Assembly: GCA_946185535.1 (NCBI GenBank) | Contig: CAMHJX010000013.1 | Location: 38,525 to 102,524, forward strand | Length of the DNA stretch: 64,000 nt | Reading direction: 5' to 3' | Source of the DNA: an uncultured Bacteroidales bacterium | GTDB lineage: Bacteria > Bacteroidota > Bacteroidia > Bacteroidales > F082 | Shown: piece after piece, positions 36,587 through 43,330 of the stretch | How positions within the stretch are numbered: the stretch's first letter is position 1 | Layout: each line of letters opens with the position of its first letter | Position numbers and translations under genes: made by a program | The notes under the pieces: generated by a model | Database searches by the model: none | What the model was told of the DNA's origin: nothing | Seen by the model: only the letters and a program-made list of their open reading frames with translations

Positions 36587-38880
36587 TTAACGATTAATTT
36601 CTTAGTTTCCATTACCGTGCCAACCTGATTGAGGCGCACCACTGTGTAGCAACCCTTTGCCAAGCCTTCCGTTGAAAGTACAAGGTTGTCAGCTTGGGTA
36701 AACGTAGCGTTTCTCACTTCTTTCCCATCCATGCTAAGGACGCGGATGACACCATCGCAAATGCCACTCCAAGTCAGGCGAACCTTGTCTTTGGAAGGAT
36801 TGGGGAAAAGATGCATCTGCTTCTCCGGCTCGGCATATTCCTCAGTACTGAGGGCTTCCTTGTCCCATACAGCGATGGCATATTCACCCGGCATGACATC
36901 ATCGACCACAAGACGACCTACTTTCCAAGTGGAGCCTGAATAGATCGTGTGGGCGATTTCATGCCAAGCCTCCGAAGCGTTCTTGCGGTAAAGCAAGGTG
37001 GCCGAATCATTTTCGGATTGGATGATGTCGCCATCCTGGGTCTTTGAGTAATCAAACATGCCCTTCACCTTTGCTGCACCAAAGTCATAACGGTTGATGG
37101 ACCAGAAATGCTTTGACGAAAGGGTCAGATTGGGTATCAGCGGGTCATCGTAAGGACCCACCAAGTTATTCTCGACTGCGACAAACAACGAATCTGCCAG
37201 AGCAGTAGCCTCAAACCTGAAGCCAGGGCAAACTTGTTGTGCCGACGTCTTCACCATGACGCTCTTCTGCTGCTTTCCGTCCAACCAATTGTTGTTGATG
37301 TCACTCACCATACACACAGGTTCAAAGTCGAGGGTGACCGTAGCGCTGCCATGCTGGTTGTCCCAACTCACTTTCTCAGTGACCCACTGGAAGTCAGGAC
37401 CAATGAAAGTCAGTTCGCTTACATTGCTTTGACCGATGTGTGAATCGCCAATATGTTGATAGTGCAAGTCAAGCGTCACTTCGTATTGACCACCAACTGG
37501 TTCGATAGAGATAATTGATGCGAACAGATTAGGCATGCCGCTCGAATAGACATAGGTGTCAAAGAAACCGTGCATGTCAATGCCAGAATATTGGGTTAAG
37601 GCTTCACACAGTTGCTCGGAGGTAGCTGTCTGATAGGCATATTGTTGGAAATAGGCTCGCATGGCTGCCAGGAAGTTCTCGCGACCCATGTAGTTCATCA
37701 TCGTGTTGACAATGACAGCACCGCGCTCATAGACCGCATCGCTGTCGTAAGTCATGTTCAAGGGCATGTTGTTGAGCGGCATCCAGTTGGAGGGGCTATT
37801 GCACCATGCAGTAATGGCACTCACCTTATTCGAAATCGTATTCTGGAAATGCTGTTCACCATAGACACCGGCTTCGTAAAATGCACCCCAGAACTGGGCG
37901 AAGCCTTCGTTGAGCCACATATCGCCCGCTTCGGTGCAAGTCACCAGATTGCCCGACCACATGTGTGACAATTCATGGGCAACATACTCCTCACCCAAGG
38001 TGGTGCCGTCGATGATGCTTGCTGCAAAGGCGATATTGTCGGTATGCTCCATGCAACCCTTGCCCGTGCTGACATAGCCGATACGGTTGAAAGGATAAGG
38101 GCCAAGATTCTCTTCAAAGGACGCTATGATTTCCTTGATGTGGACAAAGGTTCCTGGTACATTATTCATTTGGTTGGGTTTGGCGTACACATCAATCAGG
38201 ATGTCACCATTAAGGCCTTCATAGGTATCTTGCCACAGTTCGTAATCGCCGATGGCGAACGAGATGTGATAGGTCGAAATCTCTTGAGGCGTAAACCAAT
38301 GCCAAGTGGAAGTACCATCTCCATTGTCATAATGTTCCACAAGGTTGCCGCCACAGATGGCCTTCTTGTCATTACTGACGCTGATGATCAGGTCGTAGGT
38401 GGCCTTGTCGGTGAAGTTGTCCACGCAGGGGAACCAGGTCTTGCCGAGATTGTGGGGTTGGCTGTCGAAACCCACACCGAGGTTGTAGACGTAATCGGTG
38501 CCCCACCATTCCACGCCGCCCCAGGTCTCGCTGAAGGTAGATCCTCCATAGCGCACGTCTAAGGTGACATGCTCGTTGGCGGCTATGGTCTCATCGAAAA
38601 CGATGGTCAGGAAATCGCCCTCTTGGCTGAAACTCTCCACACCATAGTAGTCGGAGGCCACATCGGTGACGGTGAGGGTCTTCAGCTCCAACACGAGGGT
38701 GGAAAGACTGGCTGTTGTGTTGAAGTCGATAAAAGCCTCACCTTGCAGCGTACGGTTGGCAAAGTCGAAGCCCCAAAGGTGGATTTCATAGTGCGTAACA
38801 TCAATGTTCTCGCCAACGGTTTGCGCTTGTAAACTGGCAAAAGTCAATAACAAAACTAAGAATAATAAAAGTCGTTTCAT
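36583..38880 (-). CDS. secreted M1-family metallopeptidase with T9SS C-terminal domain
   Basis: 765 residues with a signal peptide (1-19, ending LQAQ). The gluzincin zinc site is H302-E-L-S-H306 with the third ligand E325 in WLNEGFA. The usual GxMEN exopeptidase motif appears as KGCMEHTDN, so substrate choice at the N-terminal pocket may differ from classical aminopeptidases. The C-terminal 80 residues (FPNPSKDKVRLTW...KGCYTVVRL...KKLIVK) are a T9SS sorting domain, so the enzyme should act on peptides outside the cell. It starts 12 bases after a lipoprotein gene and overlaps the next one by four bases, marking a tight operon. Confidence 0.92.
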   Translation of the reverse strand: MKRLLLFLVLLLTFASLQAQTVGENIDVTHYEIHLWGFDFANRTLQGEAFIDFNTTASLSTLVLELKTLTVTDVASDYYGVESFSQEGDFLTIVFDETIAANEHVTLDVRYGGSTFSETWGGVEWWGTDYVYNLGVGFDSQPHNLGKTWFPCVDNFTDKATYDLIISVSNDKKAICGGNLVEHYDNGDGTSTWHWFTPQEISTYHISFAIGDYELWQDTYEGLNGDILIDVYAKPNQMNNVPGTFVHIKEIIASFEENLGPYPFNRIGYVSTGKGCMEHTDNIAFAASIIDGTTLGEEYVAHELSHMWSGNLVTCTEAGDMWLNEGFAQFWGAFYEAGVYGEQHFQNTISNKVSAITAWCNSPSNWMPLNNMPLNMTYDSDAVYERGAVIVNTMMNYMGRENFLAAMRAYFQQYAYQTATSEQLCEALTQYSGIDMHGFFDTYVYSSGMPNLFASIISIEPVGGQYEVTLDLHYQHIGDSHIGQSNVSELTFIGPDFQWVTEKVSWDNQHGSATVTLDFEPVCMVSDINNNWLDGKQQKSVMVKTSAQQVCPGFRFEATALADSLFVAVENNLVGPYDDPLIPNLTLSSKHFWSINRYDFGAAKVKGMFDYSKTQDGDIIQSENDSATLLYRKNASEAWHEIAHTIYSGSTWKVGRLVVDDVMPGEYAIAVWDKEALSTEEYAEPEKQMHLFPNPSKDKVRLTWSGICDGVIRVLSMDGKEVRNATFTQADNLVLSTEGLAKGCYTVVRLNQVGTVMETKKLIVK

Positions 38881-38892
38881 ATTGCTGTATTA

Positions 38893-39456
38893 TTATTTCA
38901 TTGTAGGATTAGTAAAAATGGGCTCGGTCTGTATCACATTGCTTTCATGCAAAGCACGGTCAAGGATACGAATCTCAAACTTCACCGTGTCGTTGGGTGA
39001 GAAAGGATTTTGTACTGTAAGCTTGTACTCCATCGTGCCACTGATGGCCTTCGGTTCCTCCGAGTCACAAAGTCGTTTGAAACGGGCATTGAAGGTCACC
39101 GTATCGTAAAGCACAAGCGTGTCGGCAGGGCTGGTCGGCACATGCGGACTCAGCAGCGGCGTCTTTACGAACTCGCCATTGACACATTTCAGGTAATCAA
39201 TCACCATATTATAATAATGTGTATCGTGGAAGCCGAAAGGCGGCAATGTATCGCCGTCGTCAAGGCCAAGGTCACCGTCGCCATCGGTATAAGAAAAAGC
39301 AATGATACCCTCACCGCTGAATGTACTGTCAGCATTAATTAAATAGGTGAAACCCTCGTATGTAATCTTTGGCTCGATAGGATACTCCACGGGCTTCTGA
39401 CAGGAACATATCGCCAGAGCCATAAGTAGTAATCCGATAATCGTACGAATCTTCAT
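38893..39456 (-). CDS. lipoprotein with acidic Asp-Gly repeat motif, 187 aa
   Basis: The lipobox LLLMALAICSC places the lipidated Cys near residue 19. The segment YTDGDGDLGLDDGDTLPPF is calcium-loop-like, and similar sequences occur in many uncharacterised Bacteroidales lipoproteins. No enzymatic motif is seen. It is the first gene of the operon with the secreted metallopeptidase and could be a surface or inner-leaflet accessory to it; that role is inference. A TACTTTTA -7-like box lies about 18 bases upstream. Confidence 0.75.
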   Translation of the reverse strand: MKIRTIIGLLLMALAICSCQKPVEYPIEPKITYEGFTYLINADSTFSGEGIIAFSYTDGDGDLGLDDGDTLPPFGFHDTHYYNMVIDYLKCVNGEFVKTPLLSPHVPTSPADTLVLYDTVTFNARFKRLCDSEEPKAISGTMEYKLTVQNPFSPNDTVKFEIRILDRALHESNVIQTEPIFTNPTMK

Positions 39457-39553
39457 TGCGTTGGATTGAGGCGGTAAAAGTACAACTTTTTGGGAAGAAT
39501 CAGCATAGAATTACGGAAAAAGGACATGTTATCGCAAAAGTTAGGTGTCAATA

Positions 39554-39701
39554 GGCTTCAGAAAGCATGTCATTCCTGTGCTGGGCTGTGTGAGAGCATG
39601 GAATCTATGCTTTCTGAAGCCGGCCCATTAGGTTAACTGCTTTGAACCGCCTCCCATAGATTCCTAGCCAACGCACACACCTCCGTAGGAATGACATGGG
39701 A
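39554..39701. repeat. nested inverted-repeat element
   Basis: Four inverted pairs are present: GGCTTCAGAAAGCAT (39554-39568) with 39607-39621; CATGTCATTCCT (39566-39577) with 39687-39698; GGAATCTATG (39600-39609) with 39655-39664; and CTCCCAT (39651-39657) with 39695-39701. They overlap, so alternative folds exclude each other. No coding content is seen. Confidence 0.65.
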
Positions 39702-39777
39702 GGCTAAGTTGAAATGACATAGGTTTATCAACTAGTATGATTTTCAGATAATTAAAAGGAAATCCACAAAAAATATC

Positions 39778-39797
39778 GTGGAAAAGTGTGGAAAAGT
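39778..39797 (+). promoter_or_regulatory. tandem 10-bp direct repeat, possible operator
   Basis: GTGGAAAAGT occurs twice without a gap, ending one base before the -33-like TTGACA element. This is a plausible binding site for an autoregulator of the kinase/partner pair. Confidence 0.45.
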
Positions 39798-39798
39798 G

Positions 39799-39827
39799 TT
39801 GACACATTCACATTTTTTGTATCTTTG
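39799..39827 (+). promoter_or_regulatory. promoter of the zeta-like kinase operon
   Basis: TTGACA at 39799-39804 and TATCTTTG at 39820-39827, with 18 bases between TTG and TA, match the Bacteroidetes -33/-7 pattern. The ATG at 39883 is 55 bases further on. Confidence 0.7.
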
Positions 39828-39882
39828 CAGCGTGAATTGGCATGAAATATGTCATCACAAAAACGAGCAGAATTATTATTTG

Positions 39883-40476
39883 ATGCCTAATTTATATATC
39901 ATATCAGGATGTAACGGAGCTGGAAAGACCACAGCCTCCTTGACTGTTTTGCCTGAGACGCTGCAGTGCAAGGAGTTCGTCAACTGCGACGAAATCGCCA
40001 AGGGTCTGTCACCGCTCAACCCCGACGGTGCCAAAGTTGCCGCAGGTCGCCTGATGTTGACATGCATCAAAAAACACATCGCTGACAAAGTTGATTTTGC
40101 CATCGAAACCACCTTGGCTGCCAAATCCTATCACTCCCTCATCCTCAAGGCACGCGAGCAGGGCTACAAAGCCAGCCTTGTCTATTTCTGGCTGCAAAGT
40201 CCCGAACTGGCCATCAAGCGCGTGGCTGAGCGAGTGAAGCATGGCGGTCATCATGTGGACGACAACATTATCCGCAGGCGCTACAAGGCGGGCATCAAGA
40301 ACCTATTCCACCTTTATTGCCCCGTCGTTGACTATTTCTTGTTCATCGACAACAGTATCATGCCCTCCGAAATCATCGCCGAAGGAAACATCAAATCCAT
40401 CAAGTTTTACAACGAAGAAAAATTTAAAAAGATCAGACAATATGACAACAGTAACAGTGAATGCCAAGAAGAATGA
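39883..40476 (+). CDS. zeta-toxin-like P-loop kinase
   Basis: 197 residues from ATG 39883. The Walker A loop is SGCNGAGKTT (about 8-17), followed by NCDEIAKGLSP (the acidic substrate-side residue) and FAIETTLAAKSY, the typical layout of zeta/PezT-like kinases. Known zeta toxins phosphorylate UDP-N-acetylglucosamine and block cell-wall synthesis; stand-alone relatives also occur whose substrate is unknown. No epsilon antitoxin lies upstream. Instead a 66-residue gene overlaps its 3' end by 35 bases in another frame. Toxin activity is therefore inferred, not shown. Confidence 0.8.
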   Translation: MPNLYIISGCNGAGKTTASLTVLPETLQCKEFVNCDEIAKGLSPLNPDGAKVAAGRLMLTCIKKHIADKVDFAIETTLAAKSYHSLILKAREQGYKASLVYFWLQSPELAIKRVAERVKHGGHHVDDNIIRRRYKAGIKNLFHLYCPVVDYFLFIDNSIMPSEIIAEGNIKSIKFYNEEKFKKIRQYDNSNSECQEE

Positions 40477-40642
40477 AGTATCCTCCTTCACCAAGAAGCT
40501 GATGAGTGGCCTCGACCTCTCCATGCAACGCTTGCTCACCATGCGCTGCCGCCACAATGGCACCTTCTGCTTCTGCGATGCCGATGGTAACATCTACACC
40601 GTGAAAGCCAAGGAAGTCAAAGCCCTGATGGAACAGGAATAA
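40442..40642 (+). CDS. small partner protein of the zeta-like kinase, 66 aa
   Basis: ATG at 40442 lies inside the last 35 bases of the kinase gene, in a different frame. The product begins MTTVTVNAKKNEVSSFTKKL, continues with LTMRCRHNGTFCFCDADGN and ends KALMEQE. A short strand then helix at the N-terminus resembles small antitoxins or DNA-binding partners, but I recognise no family. A strong terminator follows 27 bases after the stop. Overlap and shared transcript support it as a real gene; an antitoxin or adaptor role is inference. Confidence 0.65.
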   Translation: MTTVTVNAKKNEVSSFTKKLMSGLDLSMQRLLTMRCRHNGTFCFCDADGNIYTVKAKEVKALMEQE

Positions 40643-40669
40643 TCTTCCAACATCACATAGAAAAACCGA

Positions 40670-40707
40670 CCACGATTTGCAGTGTTTGCTGCGAATCGTG
40701 GTTTTTT
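40670..40707 (+). terminator. terminator of the zeta kinase operon
   Basis: CCACGATT (40670-40677) pairs with AATCGTGG (40694-40701), extended by GCAG/CTGC, and is followed by six T. The fucosidase -33 element lies in the loop and right arm. Confidence 0.85.
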
Positions 40708-40717
40708 CGTATCTTTG
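40685..40717 (+). promoter_or_regulatory. promoter of the GH29 fucosidase gene
   Basis: TTTG at 40685-40688 and TATCTTTG at 40710-40717 with a 21-base spacer; the ATG follows 20 bases later. The promoter overlaps the preceding terminator. Confidence 0.65.
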
Positions 40718-40737
40718 GCGCATTAAAACTCAGCTCC

Positions 40738-42225
40738 ATGAAGAAAAAAGCATCACTCCTCTTATTAATAAGCATTTTCTACGCAACCACCTTTGCCCAA
40801 ACCGACCAACTTCCCGAAACCGACCCCGTCATCACCAACCGCATCAGCCAATGGCAGGACCTGAAATTCGGCTTCATGATGCATTGGGGCATCTACGCCC
40901 AATGGGAAGTGGTGGAGTCGTGGTCCATCTGCAACGAACCATGGATTAATCGCAACGGTGCCGATTATTACCAATATAAGACTGATTACCAAAACCTTAA
41001 CAAGACCTTCAACCCGCAACAATTCGACCCTTCAAAATGGGCCGAGGCCGCCAAAAACGCGGGCATGAAGTATGTCGTCTTCACCACAAAGCACCACGAC
41101 GGCTTCTGCATGTTCGACACGAAGGAGACTTCCTACTCCACTGTCGACCCAAGCTGCCCATTCTCGAAAAACCCGAAGGCCGACATTACCGGCGAAGTGG
41201 TGAAAGCCTTCCGCGGCAAAGGCTTTTGGACAGGGCTCTACTTCTCCAAACCCGACTGGCACTGCGATGACTATTGGGCACACGAATGGGCCACCCCCGA
41301 CCGCAATGTCAACTACGACCCGACCGCCATGCCCGAGCGTTTTGAGAAATACAAACAATTCACCCATAGACAGATACGTGAACTCACACATAACTACGGC
41401 GACATCGACATCCTTTGGCTCGACGGTGGCTGGGTGCGTCCCGAATGGAGCGTGAACGATGAGACGCGTCCCTGGCTCGGATGCCAAGGCTACATCCAGG
41501 ACATTGACATGCCCAAAGTAGCTGAAATCGCTCGCGAAAACAATCCCGACCTCATCATCGTCGACCGCTCGGTAGGCGGCAAATTTGAAAATTACCAGAC
41601 TCCCGAGCAGCAGGTGCCCGACTCGCTCCTGCCCTATCCTTGGGAAACTTGCATGTCGATGGGCAACTCGTGGTCGTATGTCTCCACCGACACTTACAAA
41701 AGCACCAACAAACTCATCCACCTTTTGTGCGACATCGTGGCCAAGGGTGGCAACTTCCTCCTCAACGTGGGCCCCGATGCCGATGGCAACCTGCCCGACA
41801 CCGCCTTGCTTCGCATGAAGGAAATCGGCGAATGGATGCAGGTGAACGGGGAAGCCATCTATGGCACGCGACCCATCTATCCTTTCACTTACGGCAAGTT
41901 CCGTTTCACGCAGAAAGGCGACAAAGTCTACGGCATTTTTCTCTTGGATGAACAGGAAAACCCAGTTCCCGACACTTATTGGTTTGATGCCAAAGACATG
42001 AAGCTGAAGACAGGAAAAATCAAAGTCTTAGGCAGCAAGAAAAAAGCTTCCCTTTGCAAGGAGGCTGATGGCCGTTACCGCATCGACTTCCCGAACTCGT
42101 TCGAGATGCCTCATGCGGTTGTGTTTGAGATGCAGAAAAAAAATAAAAAAGGCACCATCAGACACTTTGATAAAATAAAAGCTAATAATATAAATGTAGG
42201 ATGTTTGAAAAAACATGCTGACTAA
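40738..42225 (+). CDS. alpha-L-fucosidase, glycoside hydrolase family 29
   Basis: 495 residues with a signal peptide (1-21, ending TTFAQ). GH29 motifs are clear: KFGFMMHWGIYAQ, YVVFTTKHHDGFCMFDT, and DIDILWLDGGW, where D229 is the likely nucleophile. These enzymes remove terminal fucose from host or plant glycans, here in the periplasm or outside. No sulfatase or SusCD genes lie nearby. The last about 30 residues (after FEMQKKNKKG) are encoded by an A-rich stretch beginning with eight A and look unlike the family end, so a small indel may have extended the frame. An AraC regulator follows and may control it. Confidence 0.93.
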   Translation: MKKKASLLLLISIFYATTFAQTDQLPETDPVITNRISQWQDLKFGFMMHWGIYAQWEVVESWSICNEPWINRNGADYYQYKTDYQNLNKTFNPQQFDPSKWAEAAKNAGMKYVVFTTKHHDGFCMFDTKETSYSTVDPSCPFSKNPKADITGEVVKAFRGKGFWTGLYFSKPDWHCDDYWAHEWATPDRNVNYDPTAMPERFEKYKQFTHRQIRELTHNYGDIDILWLDGGWVRPEWSVNDETRPWLGCQGYIQDIDMPKVAEIARENNPDLIIVDRSVGGKFENYQTPEQQVPDSLLPYPWETCMSMGNSWSYVSTDTYKSTNKLIHLLCDIVAKGGNFLLNVGPDADGNLPDTALLRMKEIGEWMQVNGEAIYGTRPIYPFTYGKFRFTQKGDKVYGIFLLDEQENPVPDTYWFDAKDMKLKTGKIKVLGSKKKASLCKEADGRYRIDFPNSFEMPHAVVFEMQKKNKKGTIRHFDKIKANNINVGCLKKHAD

Positions 42226-42332
42226 TTCAATAACGTCGCCAAACAATTAAAATAACCAGCATAACGTAGCAGTGACGATGGTGCCGTCTTGCTTCATTTT
42301 CCGATTCCAAAAATAGATACATTTCAACATTC

Positions 42333-42370
42333 ACTAAATAACAATCAGTACGAAATAATTGTCATTTAGT
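42333..42370. promoter_or_regulatory. inverted repeat, candidate AraC operator
   Basis: ACTAAATAACAAT (42333-42345) and ATTGTCATTTAGT (42358-42370) are 13-base arms with one mismatch, ending just upstream of the -33 element of the AraC gene. Autoregulation is inferred. Confidence 0.45.
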
Positions 42371-42375
42371 CGGTT

Positions 42376-42410
42376 TTTGTGAATGATTTAGACAATAAAA
42401 CCTATTTTTG
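42376..42410 (+). promoter_or_regulatory. promoter of the AraC-family gene
   Basis: TTTG (42376-42379) and TATTTTTG (42403-42410) with a 23-base spacer; the ATG is 18 bases downstream. Confidence 0.55.
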
Positions 42411-42428
42411 TAGGCAAAACTACCGAAA

Positions 42429-43289
42429 ATGACAAAACAGGCACATCAACTGGATGAAACGAGGGAACAAATCACCGAGCGTGGTTTGATGCTGTTTGAC
42501 AATATCAATCGAATGCCCATTTTCGAAAAGCCCTACACCTCGCCATATATCGTCATCAGTATCAACCATCGGGGATGGATGAAGGCCAATTTCGACATGA
42601 AGCTTGTTGAACTCCGGCCACATGACCTCGCCATGGTTCCTCCAGGTCATATCCTTTATGCAAAAGAATCAAGTGAAGATTATCTTGCTTCTTTACTTGT
42701 CATTTCACCTCACTTCATTGAAAAGTTGAGTCACAACAACCATCTTTTTACCATCAACCCTCTTGAATATCAATACAATTCAACTTTTCATTTGAGCGAC
42801 GAACAATACGAAGGAATGCTTGGAAATTTTAGAATACTCAACTGCATCAGCCAATTGAATCATCCCGATCGCGATGAATTGCTTGCCAACCAAATGGAAA
42901 TCGGAACCCGATTGATGGAAATCTACCTTCATGAAAAAGGCATTGTGTCGACACAAGTGTACAACTCACCTCAACAGTTACTCAATCGTTTCCTAAACGC
43001 TATCGTAAAGCATTTCCGAGAGAGCAAAGAGGTGCAATATTACGCCAACCTGCTTTGCTTGTCACCCAAATACTTTGGGACCATTATTAAAGAGAGCACT
43101 GGCACTAGCGCATCCGATTGGATTTCGCATTATGTCATCATCCAGGCCAAGTCCCTGCTTCGTCACAACAAGGACCTCAACATTCAGCAAATCAGCTACC
43201 AACTGGGCTTCCCAGACCCTGCCGCCTTCACCCGCTATTTCAAGGCGAATGCGGGACTATCCCCAAAGGAATACCGGGCGCAACAATAA
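42429..43289 (+). CDS. AraC-family transcriptional regulator
   Basis: 286 residues. The N-terminal part (about 1-170) is a cupin-like sensor region with ELRPHDLAMVPPGHILYA. The C-terminal about 100 residues hold two helix-turn-helix motifs, including ANLLCLSPKYFGTIIKESTG and ISYQLGFPDPAAFTRYFKANAGLSPKEYR in two segments, the AraC/XylS signature. The likely effector is a small molecule, unknown here. It follows the fucosidase gene on the same strand with its own promoter, so it may regulate that gene. An inverted repeat upstream of its promoter suggests autoregulation. Confidence 0.9.
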   Translation: MTKQAHQLDETREQITERGLMLFDNINRMPIFEKPYTSPYIVISINHRGWMKANFDMKLVELRPHDLAMVPPGHILYAKESSEDYLASLLVISPHFIEKLSHNNHLFTINPLEYQYNSTFHLSDEQYEGMLGNFRILNCISQLNHPDRDELLANQMEIGTRLMEIYLHEKGIVSTQVYNSPQQLLNRFLNAIVKHFRESKEVQYYANLLCLSPKYFGTIIKESTGTSASDWISHYVIIQAKSLLRHNKDLNIQQISYQLGFPDPAAFTRYFKANAGLSPKEYRAQQ

Positions 43290-43295
43290 AACTAA

Positions 43296-43323
43296 GTAGA
43301 GACGTAGCGCACTACGTCTCTAC
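43296..43323. terminator. perfect hairpin between convergent AraC and leuS genes
   Basis: GTAGAGACGTAG and CTACGTCTCTAC form a perfect 12-pair stem around CGCA. The flanks are A/T-rich on both sides, without a long T-run. Its position between two convergent genes eight bases from each end suggests a bidirectional terminator. Confidence 0.65.
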
Positions 43324-43330
43324 AAATTAA

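Larger units (their letters stand above)
39457..39882. other. gene-free region with a folded element and the zeta-kinase promoter
   Basis: No gene is supported in this 426-base stretch. The left two-thirds hold nested inverted repeats (39554-39701). The right end holds two 10-bp direct repeats and a promoter for the zeta-like kinase. A longer open frame starting at 39778 would begin inside the direct repeats and upstream of the -7 box, so it is not used. Confidence 0.6.

Noticed and set aside
39778-39882. Upstream extension of the zeta-like kinase frame
   Set aside because: It starts before the -7 box and in a direct repeat; the P-loop domain begins normally at the ATG at 39883.
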